NCBI GenBank assembly: GCA_035222895.1
Contig: JAVYIG010002758.1
Location: 97,001-161,000, forward strand
Length of the DNA stretch: 64,000 nt
Reading direction: 5' to 3'
DNA from: Strongylocentrotus droebachiensis
Taxonomy: Eukaryota; Echinodermata; Echinoidea; Camarodonta; Strongylocentrotidae
Part shown: in pieces, positions 1 through 10,635 of the stretch
Layout of the letters: every line of letters starts with the position of its first letter
How positions within the stretch are numbered: the stretch's first letter is position 1
The notes under the pieces: generated by a model
The model's input: the letters and a program-made list of their open reading frames with translations, nothing else
Told to the model about the DNA's origin: nothing
Databases searched by the model: none
Translations under genes and position numbers: made by a program

Positions 1-204
1 TTTGACCATGCAATGGTGTCCATTGGCAAGGTATTGAGTTAGCTTTGCCACCCTCCACCCAGGTGTTAAATGGGTAATGCTATTGCTTGAATACTGTGAG
101 CATGGAATGGTGGCCCAGCTAGAGCCGGTAATTCAGGGTGCCTTGAACACTCTGCATGATGGATACTAGTGCAATATTATTACCAATTTACCATCATCAG
201 AAAG

Positions 205-229
205 TATATATATATATATATATATATAT
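205..229. repeat. (TA)n microsatellite
   Basis: Uninterrupted alternating TA of about 25 bases, read directly from the sequence. Confidence 0.9.
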
Positions 230-1576
230 TTTTAGCTTCGACTTTACTTTCAAGAGATAAATTCTCACTCCTGTGACAAATAAAACTTTCTGCAATGTCA
301 GGTGATTTACTTGGTACCACATGAAACCAAGACATCCAAAAGTATCCCCCCAAAAAACAAAACAAAAACAACCTGTTATGCTTGATAATCGATTGCATCA
401 GAGAATCCAGACTAATTTGGTCTTTCAACTTTTTAAAACCAAGTCTAGTGATGCTGTCCTTGCAACTGACTTGTTTGAAATAAAAACTATATTTATTAAG
501 AGTGGTTTGTAGTGACTGGTTTGAGAATTACTCCCTTTTGAGGAAATGTCTACTTTAAAACGCTCTACAAATTTAATATGGACTTTGATGGATGTCTTGA
601 TGAGCCTGAAAGATATTACATGACTAGGAACAAGATTTGCTCTCAGAAACAGTATGTTCTGTAAATCGGACATAAGATTTAAATTACTCTCACCTTTATA
701 CCTAGAGTCCAAGTAATACCCATTGGTCTTCAGGAGATGACACAGCTTACCAACAACTAAGTCAAAGGATCTGTTATTCAAAAGAATGGGGAAAATCAAC
801 ATTATAAATATGAGGCTAACATGGAACACAATCTTGCAAGCTGCTTGGAGAGAAAAAAAGGGGGGAAAATTGTCTGCTTTCACTCAAGGGACAGCTGGAA
901 ACCACCAGAACTTTCATAACAGCTCAATAATATTTTGGCTGATAATATGGGCATCAATATCCACTTTAACCATTATGAAAATATCAATTTTAAGATAAAT
1001 CAGTTAATAATACATCAATTAAACAAATTCTTCACTATATCTGAAAATATATGTAGGCATATAAAAGTGATTACCGGTAGATTTTATCAGAAAATGAGTT
1101 GACAGCTTGGAAAAAAAATTGTACATTTATATTTGTCTGTGATATATCAGGAGTTGTGGTCGATCAGTGTCTACAATGGGAATAGGTGTTCCTTTTCATT
1201 TGTTGAGCCATAATGATTTTAGGCAGTTAGAAAACATTGTTTACATTCTTCTAGTCAAAACAAAAGTATCACAATAATTCTAATACCGGTAGTCTCTTTC
1301 ACAGATGATTTTTCCTGGAGTAATCAGAATTACTGATAATTGTTATCTCTCAACACAAGATAATTATGTCAAAGAGACAGATGGTTAACAAACAATAGAA
1401 CCACTGTGAGTCAAGTACTTGTGCATGTACTATGTTTATTATTATGAAGCATAGCCTGAATTTAGCTTCAATAAATCAATAGTGGGAATGTGAAATGCAC
1501 TTAGAGCAGAGGTCAATAAACTATAAATAGTGTATGGTCAAAAAGAGGAGAAAATGTGAAGTGAGATGAGGAAAAA

Positions 1577-1633
1577 AGAGGGGGGAGGGTGGTGGAGAGA
1601 GGGGGAGGGTGGTGGAGAGAGGGGGAAGGAGGG
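1577..1633. repeat. GA/GT-rich minisatellite with a 20-bp unit
   Basis: Two identical 20-base units occupy 1581-1600 and 1601-1620. They are followed by a degenerate partial third unit, and the plus strand is almost pure purine. Confidence 0.85.
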
Positions 1634-1639
1634 ATAGAG

Positions 1640-2044
1640 TTGTGATGATGGCTTCTTGTGTAGCGCTAGTGTCGACCTCTGATGGGCGCTCATGGTGCTT
1701 GCTCTACAATTTCTCACACATTCAACGTTCGTGGTCATTATTTCAAATTCAGATTATTTTTTATTAGTCTTTGTAGTTTGTTGGTATAAATTCTTAAGGT
1801 GATGTCGAGCTGGGAACAGGAAAGTTTTGAGAGCTGACATGAATGTTGACATAGACTCGGTCATGGTGCTCCTGATAGATTGTGGAAGGTTATTCCACAG
1901 TCTAGGTTGAGATGAGTAGATGGCTTTGTCAACACATGTTGGGCAACTGATCTCAGACTGCAAGCTGGTTGATGCAACATCAGGAGCTAGGACATGTAGG
2001 ATGTGAACTTTCTTCCTTTGTAAATCAAGATACGAGCCTTGCAC
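1640..2044 (-). mobile_element. 3' end of a non-LTR retrotransposon (LINE), 5' truncated
   Basis: The minus-strand frame at 1754-2044 reads through PRLWNNLPQSIRS, then ESMSTFMSALKTFLF, then a stop. That is the usual extreme C-terminus of CR1/L2/Jockey-like ORF2 proteins, downstream of the reverse transcriptase. The 3' UTR continues to about 1640 and contains a gcgctacacaag word of the kind seen in LINE/SINE tails. No reverse transcriptase or endonuclease motifs remain, so this is a dead, 5'-truncated insertion. The family call rests on motif memory, not a database match. Confidence 0.75.
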
Positions 2045-3037
2045 CCGTATTTTACAGTAGCTGTAGTGATGTGAATTAGATGAGTCGATGACTCAACCAA
2101 AACAGAATGGTGTTGCACATGGTCCAATTTATTTCAAACTTTTGCTATTCTGTTTCACTTATTTCTCTGCTTTCATACAAATGAGCTTATTACAAGAGTC
2201 TGATTGCCCTATAACAGCTCCCACTTAACATCCATACAAATACATCATCTTCTTTTGATCAGTCATTTTGGTTTGGTCACAAACTTAAAGTCACTGAGTA
2301 GTCGGCTCTCATGGGGAATTCGACACCGTTCGGGTGTTTACCCAATAGCAGGTGTTGTCAATCACCAGGGTTAGCCTTGAGTTTTATAACCATTCGACCT
2401 TATGTAATGCTTTGATTTGCCCGAAGACTCTCGAGCTCTCCGACAGATTAGGGGGTAATTCTTGACTGGACTATGGGTTTGCTGTGTGGAAATTTGTACC
2501 CCCATTAATGGTATTTCCACCAAGTCTGGTGTCAGCGAATTATGGCCTTCTGCACATGGAAACTGGCGATCCAATCCCTTTAACATCACAAACTAATTAA
2601 ATAGAATATTAATGAAAAAAAGAGCCCAAAGACTCTACACGCAAGATGAGCAAACAAAAATCACCCCTCAACTTTCTAAACTAGAATTGACTGGAGAGCT
2701 CAAACATATCAAAGAGATACTCAATGGAAGGGCTGGCTACCTGTAAGCCTCCTGGGTAATGCACACCTTTGTCAAGAGTGTAAATAAGCAGCTTAGCAAA
2801 ACAGTGTCAACACAATGGGATTTGTAAGGGGTTAATTGCAGAGCTATTCACACCTAGGATTACAAGTTGTAATGAGGGTTGTCTTTGTGAATGGAGCCTG
2901 GTAAATAAACTTGGGGTAATTATCTTCTGTGCTCAAAGAAATACAGGCTGTCTATTGTTTCATGTACCTACTTCTTCCATGTGCTAATGCCCGCAGGGTA
3001 AGAAAAATGGAAGAGACATTTCACTTATACCCTTTTT
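2045..3037. other. Non-coding stretch, nothing identified
   Basis: No supported exon was seen. A 72-codon minus-strand frame (2371-2589) lacks domain features and flanking splice signals. It could be older repeat sequence upstream of the LINE fragment. Confidence 0.4.
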
Positions 3038-3091
3038 ATAGTGGCCTGATTTTCATTGGATGTGTCCAGATGATGAAAATCAGGCCACTAT
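3038..3091. repeat. Perfect 19-bp inverted repeat (hairpin)
   Basis: Arms at 3038-3056 and 3073-3091 are perfect reverse complements containing gtggcctgattttcat, with a 16-base loop. The right arm overlaps the start of the TTAA-family repeat copy at 3076-3424, so the hairpin may have arisen at its broken left end. Confidence 0.85.
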
Positions 3092-3424
3092 GATGAACGG
3101 CACAGAGGAGAAAAAGCCAATAGATCAGTTTAATTTTGGCCATTACAAGAAGTGGGTTATTGATGTAGACAAATGCTCATGTACATGTACCCTTTACAGC
3201 TTATTTCATGGAGGTTATTACCAAAGAAGAAAGAAAGCCAGTCAATCACTCAATAGTGTCTGACAGTGAAGTCTAGCAAGTAAACAGGTTTCCTTGCATA
3301 ATTTGAATATTTAATAGGACACTGCTAACGTTTCAATTTCACAGATAGGACAAACATGACATATTTATAATTCCTGCAAAGTTCTACAGAATTTGATGTT
3401 GGCTGCAAAAGGGACATAGTATCT
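3076..3424 (+). mobile_element. Partial copy of a TTAA-flanked non-autonomous DNA transposon
   Basis: This stretch matches the reverse complement of about 46242-46580 at roughly 88% by eye. Its right end, gggacatagtatct, is followed by TTAA at 3425-3428, as in the full copy. The left end is missing. An open frame (3060-3263, 67 codons) shares the block [12 protein letters not shown] and the ending [12 protein letters not shown] plus stop with the 88-codon frame of the other copy. TTAA targeting suggests the piggyBac or Kolobok superfamily; which one is not decided. Confidence 0.75.
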
Positions 3425-5473
3425 TTAAAGACTTCTTACTTAGGGGGTATTCATTTTCAATGAATTAAGTGGTTATACAATTACATGTACAACTACTACA
3501 AATGTCATCATTGTTATCAAAGAAGAAGCTACCACAATTATGAATGCTATACAAAATCTACAGTCTATCAAAAAGAAAATATATACACCGGTATGTAAAA
3601 AAGCTGTGCAATGAACACATGCAAACTCTATTTGTCAAAAGCCTATTGGAATTTGGATAGCTCATCTTTACAAGATGAAGTGCAGAACAAGATAGAGGAC
3701 CCTTTTCTCACCACCGAGATATGTAACACCTGTTGGTGATAAGAAACATGTCTTTCATTATCATCTACAAGTATATGATAATCAGGTTGGGCAGATCACA
3801 TACAGAGATATCAAAATAAACTGTCAAACTTCAAAGTAAAATGTGCGCTTTCGAAAAATATTCTGAAATCAAAACTATGAAAAATAACAATGAACAAAAG
3901 CCCTGGATGTTGAAAATTCATCTAATTGAAAAAGTCTTTATTTTAACTACAAGTTTTCATCTATAGGGCTACAAGTAAAGCCTCAGCAATGTAAAACCAG
4001 ATAGCGTAATCATTCTTTATATTGCTGAGCTTTCATTTCATGATAGAGCAATTGATATCAACAAAACCACACAACTAATTTGTTCACACGATGGCACAGC
4101 AAAGCAGTGCAGTGTTGAGCAGGGGAGGAGGTCCCACATAAATCCTTCTACATCCTATCTATAATGTACTGAAGGTCATTTCAGCTTACATCGCAAGGGT
4201 CAGCACACTACACAGTAAATGTAGACCTACAGTAAAGCTAGAAGGTGGTCAACCAAAATAAAGGAATAACTTGTTCTCAAGCAAGTTGTAACAGTGATGT
4301 AGATCAATGTTGATTTCCTTTTTTTAACTTCTTGAAGAAATGGCGAGTTTTAATAAATCAAAATGCCATAATTATTGTACTTGTGCTGACAAGAGGATGT
4401 CATTGAACTATTTTCCCAGCTTTTTCCAACTTGTTTTTAAAAACATTTGAACTCAGAACAAAAATTGAGATACTGTACATGTCCTGCATCTCTTATCTGC
4501 ATGATACATGTTTGACAGAAATAATCCAGGTTTCTCTTTCAAAAGGTCATTTATAATTTTGATTAGCTAACTCAATATTCTACCACTCTAGACTACCTAC
4601 CAACTAACTGCCAAATTGAAATCATTAATTCACAAGACTGATTACCGGCCCGGTACACTTTGAAATTAAAAAAAAAAAAAAAAATCTCAATAGTTCTCAA
4701 AAAAAACCCACAAGAAAACTATTGGAAACATTTGGTAGCCAAAATCCATCTTTTGGGTCTAATTGCAGAACTACACAATGTCTTGAAGTTCTGCGCCAAC
4801 ACCATTGAGTTCACAATTAGGCCATTAATTTATAGTCTTTATAGACAATTTGGAGATCTCAAATATGAAATATACCAGAGAAATTCTACATTGAAAACTA
4901 CATTTTTGAAGATGTTTTTCATTTCCAAACTATCAAAGTTTGTATGTAATTTATGATCTTGTCCATAATTTGGAATTATAATACTCTTTTATCTCAGTGT
5001 TCGATTGGAGTTCATTGACAAATAACATTAAGTGTTAATTGGGTAGACATGGTAGACAATGGTTCCATTGTTTTTACATGAATGCTGCAGATTCACCACT
5101 TTAAAGTTAGTGGCCTTTATTCATGCGTGTTTTATTTGTATATTACCAACTTTTCAAGACATTTCATTGAATAGCTTCTCTGTACTGTAGTACGAAGATA
5201 TATTAACGTCAAGAAAAAGTGTCAAGCTATTGTTAATAAGCATCATACAATTTAATAATACAACTTAATACAAGTACCGGTATCGTACAACACATTAGAT
5301 ACCTACATTGTAGGCATACCGGTAGACCGAGTGTCAATAGTCTGAGACTGGATGTGCAAAAACATGTGTACAAAATGTCAAACAGTCACAGGCCATCTTC
5401 ATGTCAGTATGTCAACCGCCACACGAACACCAAACATTCATTCACACCAAACAAGCATGCTCGCCCGCTTTAC
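3425..5473. other. Non-coding stretch, probably intron of the gene starting at 5715
   Basis: The sequence is AT-rich and no supported exon was seen on either strand. An A-run and an associated 98-codon frame near 4660-4956 look like chance. It directly follows the splice donor of the minus-strand exon at 5474-5715. Confidence 0.4.
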
Positions 5474-5715
5474 CTTCCCGATGCCGCAAGAAGCCTGCTG
5501 TGGTAATTCACCGAGCTTGCAAGGACGGGATCCGCATCTTTCTCCACTTTCTTTCCAACATTTTCAAACTTAGGCTCGGGCTTCCGTGACAGTAGTTGAG
5601 GTTTAATGCATTCAATTTTTCGTAGTGAAGTGTCTCGGGAAAATGTGACAGAAATAGCAGCCCGAGGTGGCAATCCTGGTTGAGATGGCATCACGACTCT
5701 AGAACGGGACTCCAT
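5474..5715 (-). CDS. First coding exon of an unrecognised gene (80 codons plus 2 nt)
   Basis: An ATG in good context (aaaaaATGGA) at 5715-5713 opens a frame starting MESRSRVVMPSQPGLPPRAA. It stays open to a strong splice donor, GGAAG|GTAAAG, at 5474/5473. The peptide is basic and proline-rich (PQLLSRKPEPKFENVGKKVE), has no membrane segment and looks cytosolic or nuclear. Local GC and CpG are higher than in the surroundings, as expected at a promoter-proximal exon. The exon ends in phase 2. No following exon could be found in 1-5473, so the rest may lie left of the window. I do not recognise the protein and assign no function. Confidence 0.6.
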
Positions 5716-6060
5716 TTTTTGGGATATGGGCTAACTGCAATACATGCGCTACCTATACCTTTAGATAGAATGTATTCAAACAACATGCACGTGCGCTCCA
5801 TGTATCATTGGGGATCATCTTACTTGGATTTCGATGCGCTGCGCTGCACACACGTTTCGTTTGCATGTAGGACTAGGAACGACGAGCTCTCGAAATATGC
5901 AGCAAACTCCGCCCACTTCAAGTGTGATTCGTCAAAAGTTCAGTAACGCAAAATCATATACATTCGCACAGCTGTTTCGGCCGTTCCGCTGAATAGTGCA
6001 ATTCTGTTCGTCTTTTATATACGCTATGAATAACAAATAAAGCTCTCATACATGTAAAAA
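5716..6060 (-). promoter_or_regulatory. Putative 5' UTR and promoter region of the minus-strand gene at 5715
   Basis: This region upstream of the ATG is richer in GC and CpG than its neighbours (for example gatgcgctgcgctgcacac and ggccgttccgctg). No TATA box or defined initiator was identified. The assignment rests only on position and composition. Confidence 0.3.
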
Positions 6061-6224
6061 CCGGGTGGTAGCCGTTGGGCTCTCCACCAAGGAATGCTTA
6101 GATTTTTATTCCAATCTCTTAACAACTCAAAATCTCATGGTTGCGATATAATAAGTATGTCTCTCCTAATCTACCCACTTGCTATGCCTTTGACTCACAT
6201 ATTTAATCACTCGTATCCCTGATT

Positions 6225-6490
6225 TATATAAAACAGCTAAAGTCATTCAATTTTTTTAAAAAGACGATCCCCACGAAATTAGCAATTGTCGCCGCATTTC
6301 TTTACTTCCACTTCTTTACTTCCAAGCATATCAAAAGTCTTAGAAAAAATTGTTTATACTAGGCTATATAAATTTATCAACAAACACAATATACTTAATT
6401 CAAATCAATATGGTTTCAGAAAAAAATACTCAACTGACCTAGCATTAGCTACCTTCGAAATTGATTTGAAAATGGCAGCAAATGATGTAA
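6225..6490 (+). mobile_element. Degraded reverse-transcriptase fragment of a non-LTR retrotransposon
   Basis: The plus-strand frame reads SISKVLEKIVYTRLYKFI and then NSNQYGFRKKYSTDLAL. This is the classic RT stretch after the missing N-Y-R-P-I-S block. Just upstream, KDDPHEISNCRRISLLP survives in another frame. A 14-bp tandem duplication (ttctttacttccac, about 6298-6325) explains that frameshift. Similarity fades after about 6490. It is a pseudogene fragment with no TSD or 3' tail located. Confidence 0.7.
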
Positions 6491-6869
6491 AGCTTTTAAT
6501 TTTCAGTTATTGTTTAATAAGGACTTGTTCAAAATACAATGTAACCATGGGCTTTCCTCAATTGATTGAGTCCAATAACGAATAAGCCTAGGATTATTTT
6601 CACCAGCTTGGGAATATACTAGCCGTTAACAATGAAATAATGACTCTAACTAAACCGCTATCTGTCAACACTAAAACCCTTCATCTCTTAATCCCATGAT
6701 GTGGAGGTGTAGGTATATAATGTATGATTGTATCAACGTCATTCTTCCCTTCTGTTTGTTTAGAAGAAACAATAAATTACTGGTACTACGCCTGCATATA
6801 AACTGTTTTCAAAAGAGGCTGACCTTTCGAACAAAAAGGACAAAATAAATCACTCTTTTGAGAACTAAG
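6491..6869. other. Short non-coding stretch, nothing identified
   Basis: It lies between the RT fragment and the left end of the hAT-like element. No features beyond AT-rich sequence were seen. Confidence 0.4.
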
Positions 6870-6880
6870 CACTGGCGTAC

Positions 6881-7098
6881 CTGAGGGGGGGGGCAGGCTC
6901 TGCCCCCCCCCCCTGACGGGCTCCAGGGGAAAAAAGAAAAAGGGGGGAAGGGAAAAGGAAAAAAAGGGGAAAAAGAAAAAGAAAAAGAAAGAAAAAAGAA
7001 AGAAAAAAGGAAAAGGAAAGAAAAGGAAGAAGAAGAGAAAAGGAAGGAAAGGGAAAAGAAAAGGAAAGAAAAAAATGGGGAAATTAAAAAAAAAAAGA
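6881..7098. repeat. G/C-run hairpin followed by a purine-only tract
   Basis: A run of G, the word caggctctg and a run of C (about 6884-6912) can fold on itself. After about 6925 the plus strand is nearly pure A/G until 7098. The long phenylalanine-rich minus-strand frames here are artefacts of this composition. Confidence 0.85.
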
Positions 7099-7099
7099 C

Positions 7100-7374
7100 C
7101 ATGGCCGTACGCACCGGGGGGGGGGGGGGCAGTTGACCCCAGATATTTTGAAAACGTACAGTTTTCTTCCTGAAAATGTTTAACAAAGCTCACAAGTAGT
7201 GAAGGCCTATAGATACCAAATCCTTCAATTCTACTTTTGAAAATGCAAAAGTACCCTCATGACCAGTTCGGGCGCTCGAACTCCCTTCACTCCTTTCGCT
7301 TTTGAGTTTCTTCGAAATCTTTTTATGCATCTTTCCCCTTCCCCCACCAGAAATATATTCCGCATACGGCCCTG
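7100..7374. mobile_element. Nested 275-bp hAT-like MITE
   Basis: The left end CATGGCCGTACGCACC and the inverted right end (reverse complement CAGGGCCGTATGCGG) form imperfect terminal inverted repeats. The flanking octamers aaaaagac (7092-7099) and aaaaaaac (7375-7382) match at 7 of 8 positions. The A-rich site weakens this as a target-site duplication. It lies inside the 6870-9467 element. Confidence 0.5.
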
Positions 7375-7539
7375 AAAAAAACAATGAAAATAGGAAAATA
7401 TAAGTGATATAACAAATTCGACACTCTTCACTGGCGCGACCTGCTTGCTAGCCTATTTTGTATTAATTGTTTTCACTTGCTCGTCCCCCTGACAAAAGAA
7501 AAGGTTTAGCATTGCCTAGAATACAATAATTTGTGCCTG

Positions 7540-9345
7540 CCCCGACTGGCCCCGACCTGCAACCATGGCAACTATAACACCCAATTTATCTACCAAATGT
7601 TACTAAAAGAGACTAATTCACTTTTTTCTCGCTCGCTACGCTCGCTCGCGAATAAATGGAATAGACATTGCTTTGAAAACAATTGTGCCCACCCTTGACC
7701 TGCAACAATATCATTCAAAATGGAAGTGTTTTTTTGCCCTCTCGCCAAAAAGGAATTGATATTGCGCCCATCCCGACCTGCACCAATACAAACAAGTTTA
7801 TGTATTAATTTCTATTAAAAGAGAATTGATTTCTTTTTGCTTGCTCGCTATGCTCGCTTGCCAAAGTGGAATTGACATTTCTAACAAAATATGTGCGCCC
7901 CCTTGCCTTGCAACAATAATCCCAGTAAATAAGTACCAAACGTTATTGAAAGAGATATTGTTTCCTCGCTCGCCAGGATTGATGAATTGATTGATTTTAG
8001 TGATTGATATATGAGTTGATTTTTTATTTTTTTACCCTCTCTTGCTACGTTGTCTTTACACGCTAACAAACACGCTAACAAACATGCTCGCCCCAATCTA
8101 CAACAAATTACCAGTTAATAATTATGTACCAAACGTTAATCAAAGGAAATTTGGTTTGCTCGCTAGCTACGCTCCCTCGCCAAAATGGAATTAACATCAC
8201 CTTAAACATGATTGTGTAATCCCCGACCTGCAACAAAAACCTGAAAATTATGTACCAATCATCATTAATTTGTTTTTGCTCGCTCGCTACGCTCGCTCGC
8301 CAAAATAGAAGTAACATCGCTTTTACTATAAACCACGCTTGTGCCCGCCCCCGACATGGAACAATGAAACCAAGTTTATGTACCATGTTCTCACTAAAAG
8401 AGAAATGATTTTAGAGAATTAATTTTTTTTTTGCTCGCTCGCTCGCCGAAGTGGAATTATGCTGACATTACTAACAAATGTGCCCGCCACTGACCTGCTA
8501 CAATATCATTAAAAAGAGAAATGTGTTGTGTTTTTTTGCCTGCCCGCCAGAATGGGATTGACATAGGCTAAAACACGATTGTACCCACCCCCGACCTGCA
8601 ACAATGAAACAAATTTTATGTACCAATTCATTGAGGATGATTGAACTAAGTTTAATTGGCAATTATTAAAAAGAGAAGCGATTTTTTTTCTTGCTCGCTA
8701 CGCTCGTTCGCCAAAATGAAATTAACATCGTTAACGTGCCCGCCCCAACCTGCAACAACCAGTTAATAATTATGTACCAAACGTTATTCAAAGAAGTTTT
8801 GGTGTGCTCGCTCGCCAAAAAATGTTGCTTGCTCGCTACGCTCGCTCGCCAAAATAGAAATAACATGATCGCTTTTAATAATCACGTCCCTGACATGGAA
8901 CAATGAAACCAAGTTTATGTACCATGTTCTCACTAAAAACGAAGTGATTTTTTTTCGCTCGCTCGCTACGCTCGCTAGCTCGTGGAATTATGTGCCCACC
9001 ACTGACCTACTACAATATCATTACACAGAGAAATGTAGGGGGGTTGCCTGCCCGCAAAAATGGGATTGACATTGCCTTACACACGATTATGCCCGCCCCC
9101 GACCTGCAACAATGAAACGAATTTGATATAGCAATTTATTAAGAGAAAGGTGCATTTTCGCTCGCAATAGCTAAAATGGGTAGAAAATCACCCTAAACAC
9201 AATACTGTTCTCGCACCCGGCATGTGTCAATTGAACCAAGTTTAAGTGGCAATTATTAAAAAAGAAGGGCTCGCTTGCAAAAATGAAATTAACGTTGTTA
9301 ACAAATTAATGTGCCCACCCCCGACTTGGAACAATACCAGTTTAT
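7540..9345. repeat. Degenerate tandem array containing gctcgctacgctcgctcgc
   Basis: About 15 units share the order: gctcgctcgctacgctcgc palindrome-like block, ccaaaatggaattaacat, cgcccccgacctgcaacaat, tatgtaccaaacgtt. The acctgcaacaa block recurs near 7552, 7696, 7775, 7900, 8225, 8350, 8490, 8592, 8745, 8890, 9003, 9095 and 9323. Spacing is uneven (about 80-195). A higher-order period near 540 bp is visible, since the segment starting gacatggaacaatgaaacca at about 8354 recurs at about 8893. Minus-strand frames with repeated FWRASVASEQ come from this array and are not genes. Confidence 0.85.
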
Positions 9346-9467
9346 ATATCAAACGTTACTTAAAGATATTTTTTGCCCGCTCGCTCGCCAGAAGTGAAAA
9401 TTAGCATCGCCTTTTTTTTTCTTTCGATCGCTTGCCCCCCTGACGGAGTACCCCAGATACGCCACTT

Positions 9468-9969
9468 AAGCCTTTAGTTAATGGAAGTACTGACTATTGT
9501 GGTGTAAAAATGTGTGTTGGAGGAGTGGGGGGTTTGACGTGGCATAACCAAATGGCATGCTCTAGAAATTGGTAATTGTACAGTGTTAAACCTAAACCCC
9601 TTCAAAATGGAATGGATATTAGTCTTGCTCCAGTGGGTAAGAACATTGCACCTTATATTACCTTATTATTAATATCATTGTTTACTTGAAGACCCTATGA
9701 TATTGATACTGGTTTACATATACATGTTAAATTGTACTATTTTCACAGAACATGCAGTTTCCTATGTGTTCCACCATTATTTTAGATTAGGAAAAATTCT
9801 TCCATACTCACATTGGATGGAGTAAGATACCCACCAACCCCTGTACAAAATTATACCAAAACATACAATTATAAAGCTAACTGAAAATTTCTAGGCATTC
9901 CGACAGTCTGAATTTCATGACTGGTCCAAAAACTAAGATGTTTTGGGGCTTACCCTCCAAAACCTCTTA
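9468..9969. other. Non-coding stretch
   Basis: Nothing identified. It may include outer, diverged parts of the foldback element that follows. Confidence 0.4.
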
Positions 9970-10635
9970 CACTTGTCTTTTGATTCTATTTCACACACTG
10001 ATCGGATAACTAATAAGAAAGTTATGAATTTTTGAAGAAGTATGTAAAACTATGGAACAATGAGAATCACAACACAAATTGCCAATATGGTTATCAGTTT
10101 GTGACGTCATGTCCTCACTATTTATCAATTGCTTTATAAAGTTTAAAAATAATCCCATTAATTACCCTTTTTAGCCCCAAAACTTGATTTTCCCATGCCT
10201 TTGCCCAGGTTATATGACTTGTATCATATTGCGTGCATGACATTTCACAAAATCTGTTATGAACTTTGAAGAATTGATACTATTTTCTGAACTTATTATT
10301 GTTCATAATTATTGATTTTTATATAAATAGTTTATCAAAATTCACATTTTTCATGACTAAACTGGAAAAAAATTACTCTATACTAGTGCATCCACACAAA
10401 AACATATTACCATCAATCTAAATTGGATGCTGGTGTAAAGAAATAAGAGTCATAGAGTACATAGGAAATTTATGTTATCAATATAAAGAAAATAATTAGT
10501 GGATAGTGAGGACATGACGTCACAGAATCATGAGTGAGTTGCCAATTTGTTTTGTGATTTTCAAAGATTAAAAATTCATAACTTTCTTGTTAGTTATCCA
10601 ATTTTGCTCAAACTCGTTTTGATTGGTTTGTCTGC
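9970..10635. mobile_element. Foldback (long inverted repeat) element with about 130-150-bp arms
   Basis: The arms are about 9970-10122 and 10502-10635. Shared inverted words include ggataactaa, aagaaagttatgaattttt, aatcacaa, caaattg and tgacgtcatgtcctcacta. The central roughly 380 bp is AT-rich with no ORF. No target duplication was resolved. Each arm contains a perfect TGACGTCA palindrome (10102-10109 and 10515-10522). Confidence 0.75.

Larger units (their letters stand above)
1..1634. other. AT-rich non-coding stretch
   Basis: No gene is supported here. The stretch holds a short TA microsatellite and a GA-rich duplication, listed separately. A 152-codon minus-strand open frame at 425-883 has no recognisable domain and no convincing splice sites. 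If the gene whose first exon is at 5474-5715 continues leftward, this may be one of its introns. Confidence 0.5.
6870..9467. mobile_element. hAT-like element with CACTGGCG ends carrying a tandem array
   Basis: The left end CACTGGCGTACCTGAGGGGG at 6870 is matched by an inverted right end at about 9435-9467, whose reverse complement reads AGTGGCGTATCTGGGG and then TCAGGGGGGC. The short word TAAG flanks both ends, but no clean 8-bp duplication is seen. The interior is a purine tract, a nested 275-bp element and a long array of degenerate roughly 130-bp units. There is no transposase frame, so it is non-autonomous or a composite. The superfamily call comes from the resemblance of CAGTGGCG termini to hAT elements and from the sister element at 26962. 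Confidence 0.55.

Noticed and set aside
425-883. 152-codon minus-strand open frame
   Set aside because: No recognisable domain or flanking splice sites. About this length is expected once by chance in 64 kb.
8108-8866. Minus-strand frames with repeated FWRASVASEQ, which look like a repeat protein
   Set aside because: They are in-frame readings of the gctcgctacgctcgctcgcc tandem array and are broken between units.
7540-9345. CRISPR-like array of regularly spaced repeats
   Set aside because: The units are diverged, unevenly spaced and lie between transposon-like ends in an animal genome. There are no unique spacers or cas genes.
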